From: Pipra filicauda
Lineage: Eukaryota > Chordata > Aves > Passeriformes > Pipridae
NCBI RefSeq assembly: GCF_003945595.2
Contig: NW_024104283.1
Coordinates: 2,426,630 to 2,490,629, forward strand
Length of the DNA: 64,000 nt
Direction: 5' to 3'
Under the pieces are notes generated by a model, which did not search any database, was not told where the DNA came from, and worked only from the letters and a program-made list of their open reading frames with translations. A program made the translations under genes and the position numbers. Below are positions 45,561 through 56,767 of this stretch, piece after piece (position 1 is the first letter of the stretch; each line of letters starts with the position of its first letter).

Positions 45561-48264
45561 ACTATTAAAACATTTTCAGTGCTACAGTGTTTGGTACAGT
45601 ATGAATTTTTTGAAAGGCACTGCTTAACTGAAGCTGATTATTAGCTCAGTCTCTAAATCCCCTGAGAAATGTTTATCCTCAATATAAGTGCAATGATTTT
45701 GAGAAGGATATGCTTATATTCTTCATGAGCATGAGATGCTTTTCATCTTTGAGATATGGAGCAATCACAAACACCCCTATAAAGATATTAACAAACTTTG
45801 ATATTTGGATGTAATGAATATTTCTCTATTTCTCAGTTCCTTTCTTGTTATTGACAAAAGAAAAAAACACAAACAAAACAACAAAAGGTTTGCCAATGCT
45901 TTTCTATTAAATGCTGTGATTTTAGAGCATACATTTGCATTCAGCATACATTAGAGTCCTTTTGCACATTGTCCTGTTTGTAATTCAACAACTGCATGAC
46001 CAGGAGCACAAGCAGGAAGTCTCCAGTTCTCATCTGAGCACTGGTCCTGGGGCTTTTGTATTCTCAGCCTTAACCTGCTGCAAGGAGCCATAGTGCAGAC
46101 TCGGCCAGGCACTTGCTCTTTGAATCCGAACTTCAAGATTGTAAACATCCTGTTTGCTGACAGTCTGCTTTTTGCCAGCATGGCTTTTAAGCTTCCTAAC
46201 GCTCATGCTCCTTTCCTCACTCCCTCACTCCCTTTTCCCTCATCTGCTTTGTAGTTTGCTCATGCTGGCATGCCATGCTCCATGGGCTCCCTCTCAGATA
46301 GTCTTCCAATAACCTCAAGGGAGTTTTGAAGATTTTTCTACTTGCTTTAACATGCCTAAAAGCTGTTGCTCTCACTTCAGTCTGGGCAGAATATCCTTCA
46401 TTTAAAATTACATCAACATGAAGAGAGGTGCTTGTTGCTTCAGCTACAAAGGCTATGGTGGAGTTTCAACACTGGAAACAGGATGGCAGAAGGAAAGTGT
46501 ACACATTGCTTTGTCTCTGCTTCATCAATAACAATGTATTTTTAAGGACATTGATGTCTAGGGCCAAGTCTTTCTCACATGGAGCTTTGTGGGAATACTG
46601 CTTTTAGTTCAGTGGCAATAACATCAGGCCTAAAAGAGAGCATAAAAACTTTCTAAGCCCTGTGGTACCTGGGTAGAATTATGCCGTACTGTACATGCTC
46701 AGTATTCTCCTCACATTGTCCAGCAACACACATTTAGCAGCAGTAAGATTACAGTTTAACCAGGGACATCATTCCAGTGACACCCTGAAGATTTCCTGGA
46801 CTATAGACATCTTTTGTTGTCTTTAAAAGTATTGACTTTTCAGCCTATATTAGGCAAGAATACCTGAAAGTATACATTGCAAATCCTATCTTTCATTTAC
46901 TTAGTTTACTGGAAAATAGAGCCAACAAAAGCAATTTCCCTCAGAGAGGTATTTTTTAAAAAAGTGGCCTCTTCCGAGGCCAGACTCACAGCTCTTTAGT
47001 CATTGTTTTCTGCGCACTTTGTTTCCCACCTTCCTCTCTTCCTACCATGCCATCTCAAAATTATTTCCTTTGCTGTGCTCACCTGTGGGCAGAGCACAGT
47101 GGCTAGATGCCAAACCTGCCATTTCTATGTGGATATGTAGGCAGGGAAGAAAGACCATATGGGAACCAGAAGGAAGTGAAAGCAATTGCCCAGAGTCCCA
47201 TTGTTTCTGCAGGCACTGCCTTTTGAAGCAAGTGAAAGGAAGCCTCATGTTCTCCCTCAACTGACAATCAACAATTTTGTTGGCTCTCAAACAGTGTAAT
47301 TTTGACACGTTGTTTAGGTGGTCCATGGCCAGCACTGAGTCAGTGGATCCATGGCCCTGGTCTTCACTGCTTCATACTACAGAGTAACCAACAGTGCTGC
47401 AAGTTGGGACCTTCTGCACCAACTAACCACAAGGACAGCATGAAATAGATGTTTCCCTCATATCCTCTTGCACAGGGGTGCCAAGTCTGGAGAATCCTGT
47501 GTTTATTTCAGATTCTGGTGGGAATGTGGTATAATTGTTCTCCCCATCTTTTTTTACACCATGTCTTCCTCTCATCTGCCTGGTGTTAACAACTCACTTG
47601 CTTTCACCCACGTATTTACACTCTGTTGTCCTAACATCTCCCTGCTATTCTCTATATCACTGTCAAGTGATGCTGGCCCCTTGTGTCACCCACCTGGGGT
47701 GTGCTCATGGGGAAGGCAGGCATTGGGGTGCAGTGATATACCTGGACTTGTAAGAGGACACAGGGAGGGAAGACCAATAGTGTGGTCTCTGGCTCAGTTA
47801 GGTGGTTTAGATTTAGGTGAACAATGCTGAAGTACATTTAGACTGGATGAAGACTCCAGGATGATTTGCAAGAGAAATTTCTAGTTTCTTCCTATCCAAC
47901 TATTAACCATAAATCTACAGAACAACCGTATTTTTCAAGTTGAATGAGACACGGTACAGTCTTATCAACCATGAAATAAATAACTTTCAGCTCAAGCAAT
48001 AAGGAACGTAACTTACTCTCAGAGTAGAGAGTTCAATAAACCATACATTGATCTGAGAAGAAGACCATTAACTTCAAGAAACAAGGTATATATTTTTCTG
48101 ATCTGGAGTTAGTTACATTACTACTGAGTCTGATCTTAGATAAATTGACCTCTACTGGTTTTGAAAGCACACGGAAGGTAGAGTCTGGTCAATAGTTTAA
48201 CAAACCATGTCAGGGAATACAGGCACTGTTGATTTAAACACAAGAAGACAAAGGCCATTGTGGA
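45561..48264. other. Intergenic sequence
   Basis: The stretch between the two solo LTRs contains no supported gene. The frames at 47042-47335 and 47468-47830 lack motifs. It ends in GTGGA (48260-48264), the left target-site duplication of the next LTR. Confidence 0.6.
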
Positions 48265-49392
48265 TACACTGAGTTTGCGTGGCCAGGTTTTGGTAGCAGA
48301 GGACTACAGGGGTGGCTTCTGTGAGAAGTTGCCAGAAGTTTTCCCTATGTTCAGCAGAGCCAACACCAGCCAGCTCCAAGAAGGATCCGCTGCTGGCCAA
48401 GACCGAGCCCATCAGAGATGGTGGTAGAGCCTCTGGGATAACAGATTTGAGAAGGGGTAGAAACCTGTGCAATAGCAATTGCAGCTAGAGAGAGGAGTGA
48501 GAATATGTGAGAGAAACAGCCGTGCAGGCACCAAGGTCAGGGAAGAAGGAGAGAGATTAGATACTCCAGGTACCAGAGCAGAGATTCACCTGCAGCCTAT
48601 GGTGAAGGCCATGGTGAGGCAGCTGTGCCCCTGCAGCCCTTGGAGGTCCACAGTGGAGCAGAGATCCGCCTGCAGCCCATGAAGGACCCTATACTGGAGC
48701 AGGTATATGCCCAAAGGAGGCTGTGACCCTGTGGGAAACTTACGCTGGAGCGGGTTCCTGACAGGACCTATGGAGCCATGGAGAGAGGAGCCCACACTAG
48801 AGCAGGTTTGCTGGCAGGACTTGTGACCCTGGGAGGACCCACACTGGAGCCTCTTCCTGAAGGACTGCACCCCATGGAAGGGATCCATGCTGGAGCAGTT
48901 CATGAAGAACTGTGGGAAAGACTCGCATTGGAGAAGTTCATAGAGAATTGTCTTCTGTGGGAGGGACCCCCCACTGGAGCATGGGAACAGCATAAGGAGA
49001 TCTCCCCATGAAGAAGAAGCAAAGGCAGAAATAACCTGAGATGAACTGACTGCAACCCCCTTTCCCATCCCCCTGTGCTGCTGTGGGGGAGAAGGTAAAG
49101 AAATGGAAAAGTAATTGAGTCCAGAAGAAGCAGGGGGAGGAGGAGGAAGGTGTTTGAGATTTGATTTTTTATTTCTCAATATCCTACTCTGATTTGATCG
49201 GTAATAAATTGTTAATTTCCCACAAACAGAGTCTGTTTTGCCCTCAATGGTAACTGGTGAGTGATCTCTCCCTGTCCTGATCTCAACCCATGAGCCTTTT
49301 GTCATATTCTCTCTTCCCTGTCCAGCTGAGAAGAGGAATTACAAAGTGGCTCTGGTGGGCATCTGGCATCCAGGCAGGGTCAACCCACCACA
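48265..49392 (+). mobile_element. Solo LTR, avian ERVL-like family (1128 bp)
   Basis: This is a long LTR of a type I recognise from bird genomes. It contains CAGGTTTTGGTAGCAGAGG near the start, a series of imperfect 'CTGGAGCAG...GGACC' units of about 60 bp through 48590-48990, AATAAA at 49203-49208, and ends GGGTCAACCCACCACA. It is flanked by exact 5-bp duplications GTGGA (48260-48264 and 49393-49397), the length typical of ERVL elements. The expected 5' TG appears as TA. There is no internal retroviral coding region, so it is a solo LTR. Family assignment is from memory. The 239-codon minus-strand frame at 48586-49305 is produced by the GC-rich repeats. Confidence 0.88.
49203..49208 (+). terminator. 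LTR polyadenylation signal AATAAA
   Basis: A canonical AATAAA lies 184 bp before the LTR end, consistent with an R/U5 boundary downstream and with + orientation. Confidence 0.6.
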
Positions 49393-51949
49393 GTGGAAAA
49401 TGTCAGTAGAACCCTGGAAGAAATAGTCTGGATTAAAGATGAATCATCATGAGTTAATGACAGAAATTACATTTATTTTTAAGATTACACAATAAAAAAG
49501 CACCGACCTGCTTTTGGTTTGAATTTTGAGTGGTTTGGCTTACCTTTCACTTATTTTGAACTGAAAATGTGTTTATTTTAGAGTGTTTATCCTGCAGAAT
49601 CTGTGACACATTATCCATCATCCAGGGTACATGGTGCACACAGGTATTATAATTAGCAGAGCATGCAACCTGTCATAGCCCCTATGCATTTTCCTCTGAA
49701 ATGTATCTCAGGAATTGTGCACATTTATGAAACACTCAGAGGCATGTGCATCTCCAACTATGGTTTTGTTTCCAGCTGTCTTCTCAGCAGCAGCCTGAGT
49801 GACAGTGAATCCATTATGCTTCCCTGACCATTTCCAGAATCCTGAGTTCGGTTGCTACGCCTTTGCCGAACTTCACTGTTTGGGCTGAAATCTTTTATGG
49901 CAGGACAGCAAGAAACTCAGAGTTGCTGTTGTTTTCATGCTATCCCTTCAACATATGTTACTGTCTGATATGAGGAGGACAGAGTCCACCTTTTATATAT
50001 ATATATATATATAATATAATACATATAATACATTTATTAAATAATATAATACAATATACATGTTAGATACTAAATTTATACTATACTACAATACGCTATA
50101 CTGCACTGTGTTGTAATATGTTTTATAATGTGTTTTTATAATTGTAACCCAAACTAGATAAGACATATTCTTTGCCCTAGCACTCCTAGGAGAGGAGCCA
50201 GATGAGCAGCCTTTCAATAGGACAGTTCTGTTTGTTCATTCGGGTGATTCTTGCATCATTGCTGGGAAGGAAAAAAAAAAAAGCATTTCAAGATCTCAAC
50301 ATGTGTCATTTAGCCTTGATTTGGATCCTGAGGGCTCTGTACTATGGGTTTTTCTGTCAATGGTACTGCTTAAATACCTACAAACAAGCATATCCTTAAG
50401 TGCTTTGCTGATGGAAGGCCAGACAACTTGGCAGCCCCCTGGGGGGAGCCCTCTCCTCTCTGCACAGCATGGTGCTGGGAGAGAAAGAACTCAGCTATGT
50501 CCTTCAGTCAGAACGATTTTAAAAAATGAAAGGGAGGGGAGAGAAACCAAACCAGCCAACAGGCAGTGGGAACACTTTGAAGAGGTACTTCTATCACCTT
50601 TATTCTCCTCTGACCATCTTTACGCCCTAGTAATTATACTGATTTCAGTGGAGTAAGCTGTTCTTTCATGTATATTTAGCAGACTGTGGCCATGACAAAA
50701 ATCAGTGTAAACGATCATAGATCATTTATAGTAGGGTAGGTAAAGAGCTGTGGTATGAACTGACAGAAAGTAACTTGAAGATGACTACAAAGAAGTCCAA
50801 AATCCATCTAAATTCCAAAGATCCAGACTATGGTCCTGACGACCAGGCCAGTAAGCATATCTTTTTCTTCATAGCCTTCTTTGAATGCTATTCAAATATA
50901 AGAAGGGAATTTAACTATTTGGCCATTAGAAGGAATGTTCAGGCCACTCAGCAGCTGCATTTGGTACGGGTTGGGTTCCCTGAACACCGCGCATATATCT
51001 CTGGGGGTGATTTTCCAGATAGAGAGACAGGAGCACTACCAGGTGCAGACCTCAAAGGCACTTAATGCAATGCACAATGTATAGCGATAGCTTGAAACAA
51101 CAGAAGCATCAAAGGAAACGTCTGCAGCTGCCTCTGACTGCAGCAAATACATGAAAGGACAATATCATGAGGGGTTTTAATTTTTTATTTCCTAACAGAG
51201 GATCAAGCAACAGATCAAAATTTCACCCGCATTGAAGCGAGGGACTAAACCACAAAAGACTGATTTCTCTGAGCTGACTATGTCAATGGATTTTGAAATG
51301 AGATGCTTGAAGCACTGCCTGGGAGAGCAGAGAAGGGGGTTCACTGGCACTGGAAATGAGGCACAATTGCCCCAAAGGGCTGTTGACAGAGGTGCTGTCA
51401 GCACTGTTGCAGCAGGAAGGGGTTCTCAGGCTTGCAGCAATCTAATAGGGAAAAGGGAAGGGAAAAGATGACCGGAATCAGCATATAATGAGTTTATTCA
51501 GCATCTTTTGAACACAGCTGCCTTATTGCTGCTTTTTTTTTTTTTAACACAGATCTGGAAATAATAACCTTTATTTAAGTGCTTATATTCAGCCATATCA
51601 GCACTGCCTGTTCCAGCATGAAGGCTTTGAAAGGGATATTTGATATGAGATGATTATTTGCTAAGCCATCAGGTTCAAAAGTAGATTTTTTTGGAAATAG
51701 ACATGACCAGAGCTGTTTTTTAAAAGTGACCTGCAAACAGTTTTCTAAAACGCAGCAGCTTTGCCTTTCATTGTATATTGCCTCATATTCACCTGAACTG
51801 AGTTCATTGCTGAGCACTGACACCCTCAGTTTTTGACGTCCAGCAAATTAATTGTCTGGGTTTTTCAGGTGTCCCACCTGACCTTGTGAGACCTTGGTGA
51901 CCAGGTGACCTTGTGAGACCCAAACATATTTAGGAATCAATAATATCAT
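49393..51949. other. Intergenic sequence with AT-rich low complexity
   Basis: It begins with the right GTGGA duplication of the LTR. A (TA)n tract at 49994-50013 grades into about 130 bp of TA-rich ATAATACA-type sequence. There are an A13 run at about 50270 and a T run at about 51533. No gene was recognised. Confidence 0.65.
49994..50120. repeat. (TA)n microsatellite and flanking TA-rich tract
   Basis: Ten or so pure TA dinucleotides are followed by degenerate ATATAATACA repeats. This is low-complexity sequence. Confidence 0.85.
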
Positions 51950-52039
51950 GAACTACATCATGATGGTCACAGTTGGGTCTCCCTTATGAATCTTGAACTA
52001 CATCATGATGGTCACAGTTGGGTCTCCCTTATGAATCTT
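51950..52039. repeat. Perfect 45-bp tandem duplication
   Basis: The unit begins GAACTACATCATGATGGTCA and ends CCCTTATGAATCTT. It occurs at 51950-51994 and again at 51995-52039 with no mismatch. A related short doublet (GACCTTGTGAGACC, copies near 51880 and 51908) lies just upstream. Confidence 0.93.
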
Positions 52040-52124
52040 GCATATGCTAACAGTCAAATACCCCAAAAGAAAGTTTATTTTGTGTATTTTGGTGCTAAAA
52101 ATAGATGACTGTGTAATGAAAGGC

Positions 52125-52159
52125 ATTATAGTTAGCATTAAATTAATGCTAACTGTAAT
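52125..52159. repeat. 35-bp near-perfect palindrome
   Basis: AGTTAGCATTAA (52130-52141), one A, then TTAATGCTAACT (52143-52154) is an exact inverted repeat. The match extends to 17-base arms with one mismatch. Either strand could form a tight hairpin or cruciform. There is no T-run or gene end beside it to suggest a terminator. Confidence 0.9.
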
Positions 52160-55100
52160 TAAAATGCATTCTTAAATTCCTGAGCTTGGATTTTTGATGA
52201 CTCATCTGTATCTAGATGATCTGCCCTTCTCTCTGTATTCAGATATTTTTGGAGCATGGATGAATTCCAGATATGAAATCTCAATTTAGACAGGACAAAA
52301 GAGATTACAGCAGGTTGGGGAAGTGACCAAAATAAAGGTAAAATTTCTATCAGCTGCTTTGATGAAGATGGTTCCTTCTTTTCTGCCTTAGCATTTTGAC
52401 TCCCTGCTCTCAGGAGGTCAGGGTATGGCAGCCACAGCTGGGACAGGCTGTTTTTCCTCATGTACTATTGAGTGAGCATTTGCAGCTTCCTCCTCCTGGT
52501 GCAGCCATTGCTACCCTTCTCAGTAACCATGTCATACAGGAAGACTAAAACCCACTGAAAAGCTGCCCTGGGATAGCTATGACCCAAAAATCTCTGTTCC
52601 ATGTGCCTTTGTATAGCTGCTTGGACATCTGGCATCCATGGTGCAGATCTGCAAGACTGATGATCCTGTGTCTGTTTCTGTGTTTAAAAATATACATGGC
52701 CATTATTCCCACTCACCAGGAACAAACAGTTTATTAACGCTTCTTGGTCTGCAATCTGGGGCTTGACCTTTTAAAACCCTAAGTGGTTTAGAGGTTGGGA
52801 GTCCACACCTTCACAGTGTGATTAAGGCAAGGGCACCTGTGTGGGGTCCTACTGGTACAGCAGAGTTATTTTATGAAGTCCCTTTGGTGTTCAAACTCAT
52901 CATACATCTCTGCTTCCTTCCTTCCCCACAATATGATCTGAAATAACCTGGATATGTTAAGCGGGAAAGCTTTCAAATCTTGATTGTCTGCAGAGCTTTG
53001 CAAAGAGCCAAGGTGTCATCTGAGGGAGCTTGGTGACACTCAGGATCTGCCCGAGGTCCAGGAGGGGGCAGTGGGGGGGCATGTATGGAGGTTTGTTGGC
53101 TCTTGGCTTGCTGCTACTCAGATGGAGATCATTATCCCCATACAGGAGATTCAAGCAATTCCTTGAAAATGCAAGGGCAGCACAGCACAGGCTCCCCCTG
53201 CCACAATGAGAGTGGTGGGTGAGAACACCCCAGAGATATCGGCCCCTGTTGCTCTTTCCTCTCCTCTGGGAAGTACAAGAGCAATGGGTTATGAGCAGAG
53301 GATGAAGTGTCCCTGCATATGGGTGCAGTGGTTGCCCATCTGCAACAGGCTGCCAAACTGCAACTCCTGCATTTGGAGAGGTCCAACAGGATAAAACCCC
53401 AAGTGCCCGAGGAAACAATGTTTTTCTGCACCAATCACCTTTGCATCACATTCCTTCCCTTGCTCAGCAACTGCATTTTCTTCTACAGTCATTCAGCTGT
53501 TCAATTCCAGGATTTTTTACAGGTCCCTGGTGCTAGCCAAGAAAGGAATAAAAATTAATTTGGGTGGTTAGATATTCAAACCAGAAGAGCATCACTGGAC
53601 CAGCAACTCTGACGATGTTCAGATACATGCTAGAGCTGGGCATCCCCACTTTCAAAGATTAGATCTATTGATCACTTATTTGGTAGAATAAAAAAAAAGT
53701 GTTTTAACTGTGAATATTGTTGGAGAAAGCTGAGAGATAACCAATAATGAAAACCCCATTAGAAGTCCATCAGTGCCACATGCACAAAAAAAAAGGCTTG
53801 TGCTTTATTTTGACACTGCGCATGAACTCAAAACCAGCAGAAAGGAGGCCATTACAAATGCACTAAGGGATGCTCCCCTGAAAATCATCTTCATGACTTT
53901 TTCAAGCCAGATCAGAAATCTTCCCCTGTTCCCAGAGCAAGGCAGTAGTTGGTCTTGCCACGGGGATGTATGGGAATGCAGGAGAGATTAATCTCTAAAA
54001 TTGTACTGGGATACTTTCAGATAAATTAATGAAGATCAATTTTTTTCACATTGAAAATGCAAACTAATTTAGAAAGTCTGATCTTGATGACTTGCAAAAT
54101 GTTTTTAACTGGAGCTCAGCTCTGACCTTTCAGACATGTTAAAATAAATGTTTCTATGTGCTTAGATAATAAACACAAGCAAAAGGCATATTAGTGTTTT
54201 AAATGTCACAAAGATAAGGAAGCATCATTTTTTGAAAGCTCTTACAAAGTAGCTGTTTTTTTACATCTTTTGACTTCCACAAGGGATTCACATGGTTTTC
54301 TGAACGGTTTGGTCTAAATACCAAAGTTACTAAACAATTTGCTCAGAGAATAAATGGTATCTGAGAATAAATGGTGTTGTCCTTTCCCTCAATTAATAGC
54401 TTTTTGTGAGATATTCTGAGGTACAGTGCCAGTGTTTTAAAATGCAAAGAGAGGTGAGACTCTATCTGGAGTTTTTTTGGCTAATATGTAACTGCAAACA
54501 GCAGAAGGGCAATAAACAAAAAGAGCTTCAAGGCTCATGGAAATCGCTGACTCATGTTTGATGATACAGAGGCTGTCCAAAAGCCACGGGCTGTGGGATG
54601 AAGTAAACAAAACACCGTGAAGCTCGGTGTGCAGCATTCTCCCACAGTGCAGAGGAAACTCAGATGGGACAAAAATGCTGCCACTAATCCACTCCTCTGC
54701 AGGCAGCACACACAGAGAGGGGCTTTGCCTCCTGCCTGGCACCACCTGTATGGTGAGAGGTGGCACTGAGGGGTGGGCATTGAGAGGGGAGGTCCTCCTG
54801 CCCCCACTGATGGGATACCTGCTCCCAGCTCTATCACTGGCACAGAGTTGGACCCCACTGCCATAGGGCTGTGCAGCTGAATTTGGTTTGGCTGGTTGGT
54901 CAGCTTTTGGGTTTGTGCCTTTAAAGTGAAAAACAGGATCTTGCAGTCACTGTGAACTTCACGTACTGGACTGACTTTCATAGAGATCTTCTTGAAAAGG
55001 ACGATTTGCTCATTTTCCTTTTCTCTGTGCGCATATGTGTGTGTGTGCACACAGCAGGCAGGTGTGTGAATGTGTGTGCATGCATGTAAATAAGGCCTAA

Positions 55101-56725
55101 TAATACCATTAAATTAATTCCTTCTGTTGCTATGGGAACACACACTATTTCATCAAGTGTGTGCAGCAGAGGTAGGTGCTATGGCCGATATCAGAGCAGA
55201 TCTTTGAGTTTATCTTCTAAAATGTTGTGGGTTTTTTTCAAAGCAGACTGGGAAAAAATTGGACTGGAGCACCTGAAGCCAGGAGGTGCAAATCAGGAAT
55301 TGTCAGTCTTTTCCCAGCTTGCAAATGAACCAGTCTTCACACCTAATATTAGCAAGCCCCACTTGGCATGCCATCCTGCACCTGGGGCTGGTTCCCAAGG
55401 AGATGAGCAGTGGGCTGACAGGGTGCAGGAGTGGGCAGAGCAGAGCATTGGCTCTTTCAACACTTCCCAGTGATTCATGGGGCAGGAGGAGAAAAAACCC
55501 AAGCCCCAAAACCCATCCAACGAGAAAAGGCTTGTAGGGCATCTAAGGATCCTGAAGTCACACTTCCCCATGCCAGGCAGGGTTTGCTCCCAAACTATCT
55601 GTGCTCTCAAATCAGCATCCCTATGCTGTATGGCAAATGTGCACACAGCCGTCCCATACCAATGGGCACTATTTTGGGGGCATCATGGTACAAAAGGTAT
55701 CCTGCCCTGACCACCACCACTGCCCCCCATGCTGAGGGGCTGGGAGATCTCACAGCAGCAACCTCAGCTTCCTCCTGCTCTGTTTGCAGCAGAGAGAATG
55801 GTATTTACCCAAAACTTCACTGGTGAGGCTGTACAGCTTTCTCCTTGTGATGCACAGGTAAGAGCCCTCTTTCTGAGATGGGCAGGTCATCTCAGGAATA
55901 CTTGCTGTCTTTCTCACTAGAAATCTTTTGATTTCTAGTCCAAATCCGAGCTCCCCTCCAGTAAGCAACTCCCTGCCCCAGACAGGCAGTCTGAACTGGA
56001 GCCAGGGACACCCATCACCACTCTGCTGGCTGCAGAGTCTGTGCAAGAACAGCTTTGGAAGAGTTTTCCCACGCATGCCTGTCCATGCTATGGCACATCA
56101 GTGAGTTAGGAGGAGGCTTGGAGGTTTTAAGGGTTTTAACATTCTTTATCACTTGCTTTTCAAAATCATATTTCATCACATTTGATTTGCTATTCTCTTT
56201 ACAATCAATCACTTTACAATCTTACTGAAGATCAGAAAGGTGTGAAGCAACACAAATGCTGGAAGGACCCTCTGCTCCACTGCAGATACTCACACTCATC
56301 CAATTTAACCCTACTCATCCCTCCACACTCCTCGGAGCCTGACTTATCAGGTAGCTTTAAATTATTACTAATTTCCAGTTTAACAAAGCAATTTCTCATC
56401 CAAAACTTAGATGTAAGTGTGATTATCCATGTCAACTGCCAACTCTCCCTTGGAGTCACAGCTTTCCTAGACAGGGCTGTACTCTCCAGGGAGACTTCCT
56501 GGGAGTTGTTCCCAAATGACTCACCTATCCTTTAATCACAACTGAAATGCATCTACTCAGCTGCAATCCTTCAACTAGAGAATCCCATTCTACATAGAGC
56601 AGGAGCTTGTCTTCTTGCTCCTCACAACACCACTAATCTTTATGCTGACTTTAACAACAGTAGTTGGGATTTGGTGGGGGTTTTATAATTTTTCTGATTT
56701 TTTGACATTGTATGATTTAGAGAAC
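52160..56725. other. Intergenic sequence
   Basis: No supported gene. There is an 18-bp imperfect tandem (GAGAATAAATGGT twice) at 54345-54377 and a GT/CA-rich tract at 55035-55085. Several overlapping frames in the GC-richer 54.4-55.8 kb part occur on both strands without motifs and are taken as chance. Confidence 0.6.

Positions 56726-56767
<42 letters not shown>
56726..56767. repeat. (CAT)14 microsatellite
   Basis: There are fourteen uninterrupted CAT units. The minus-strand poly-Asp reading frame across it is an artefact of the repeat. Confidence 0.97.

Noticed and set aside
48586..49305. 239-codon minus-strand open frame
   Set aside because: It lies entirely inside the solo LTR, antisense to it. 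The repetitive Gly/Ser/Leu-rich translation comes from the LTR's repeated GC-rich units.
52125..52159. Palindrome as a transcription terminator or RNA hairpin gene
   Set aside because: It has no adjacent transcript, T-run or miRNA-like asymmetric stem. The arms are AT-rich and symmetrical, so it is listed only as a repeat.
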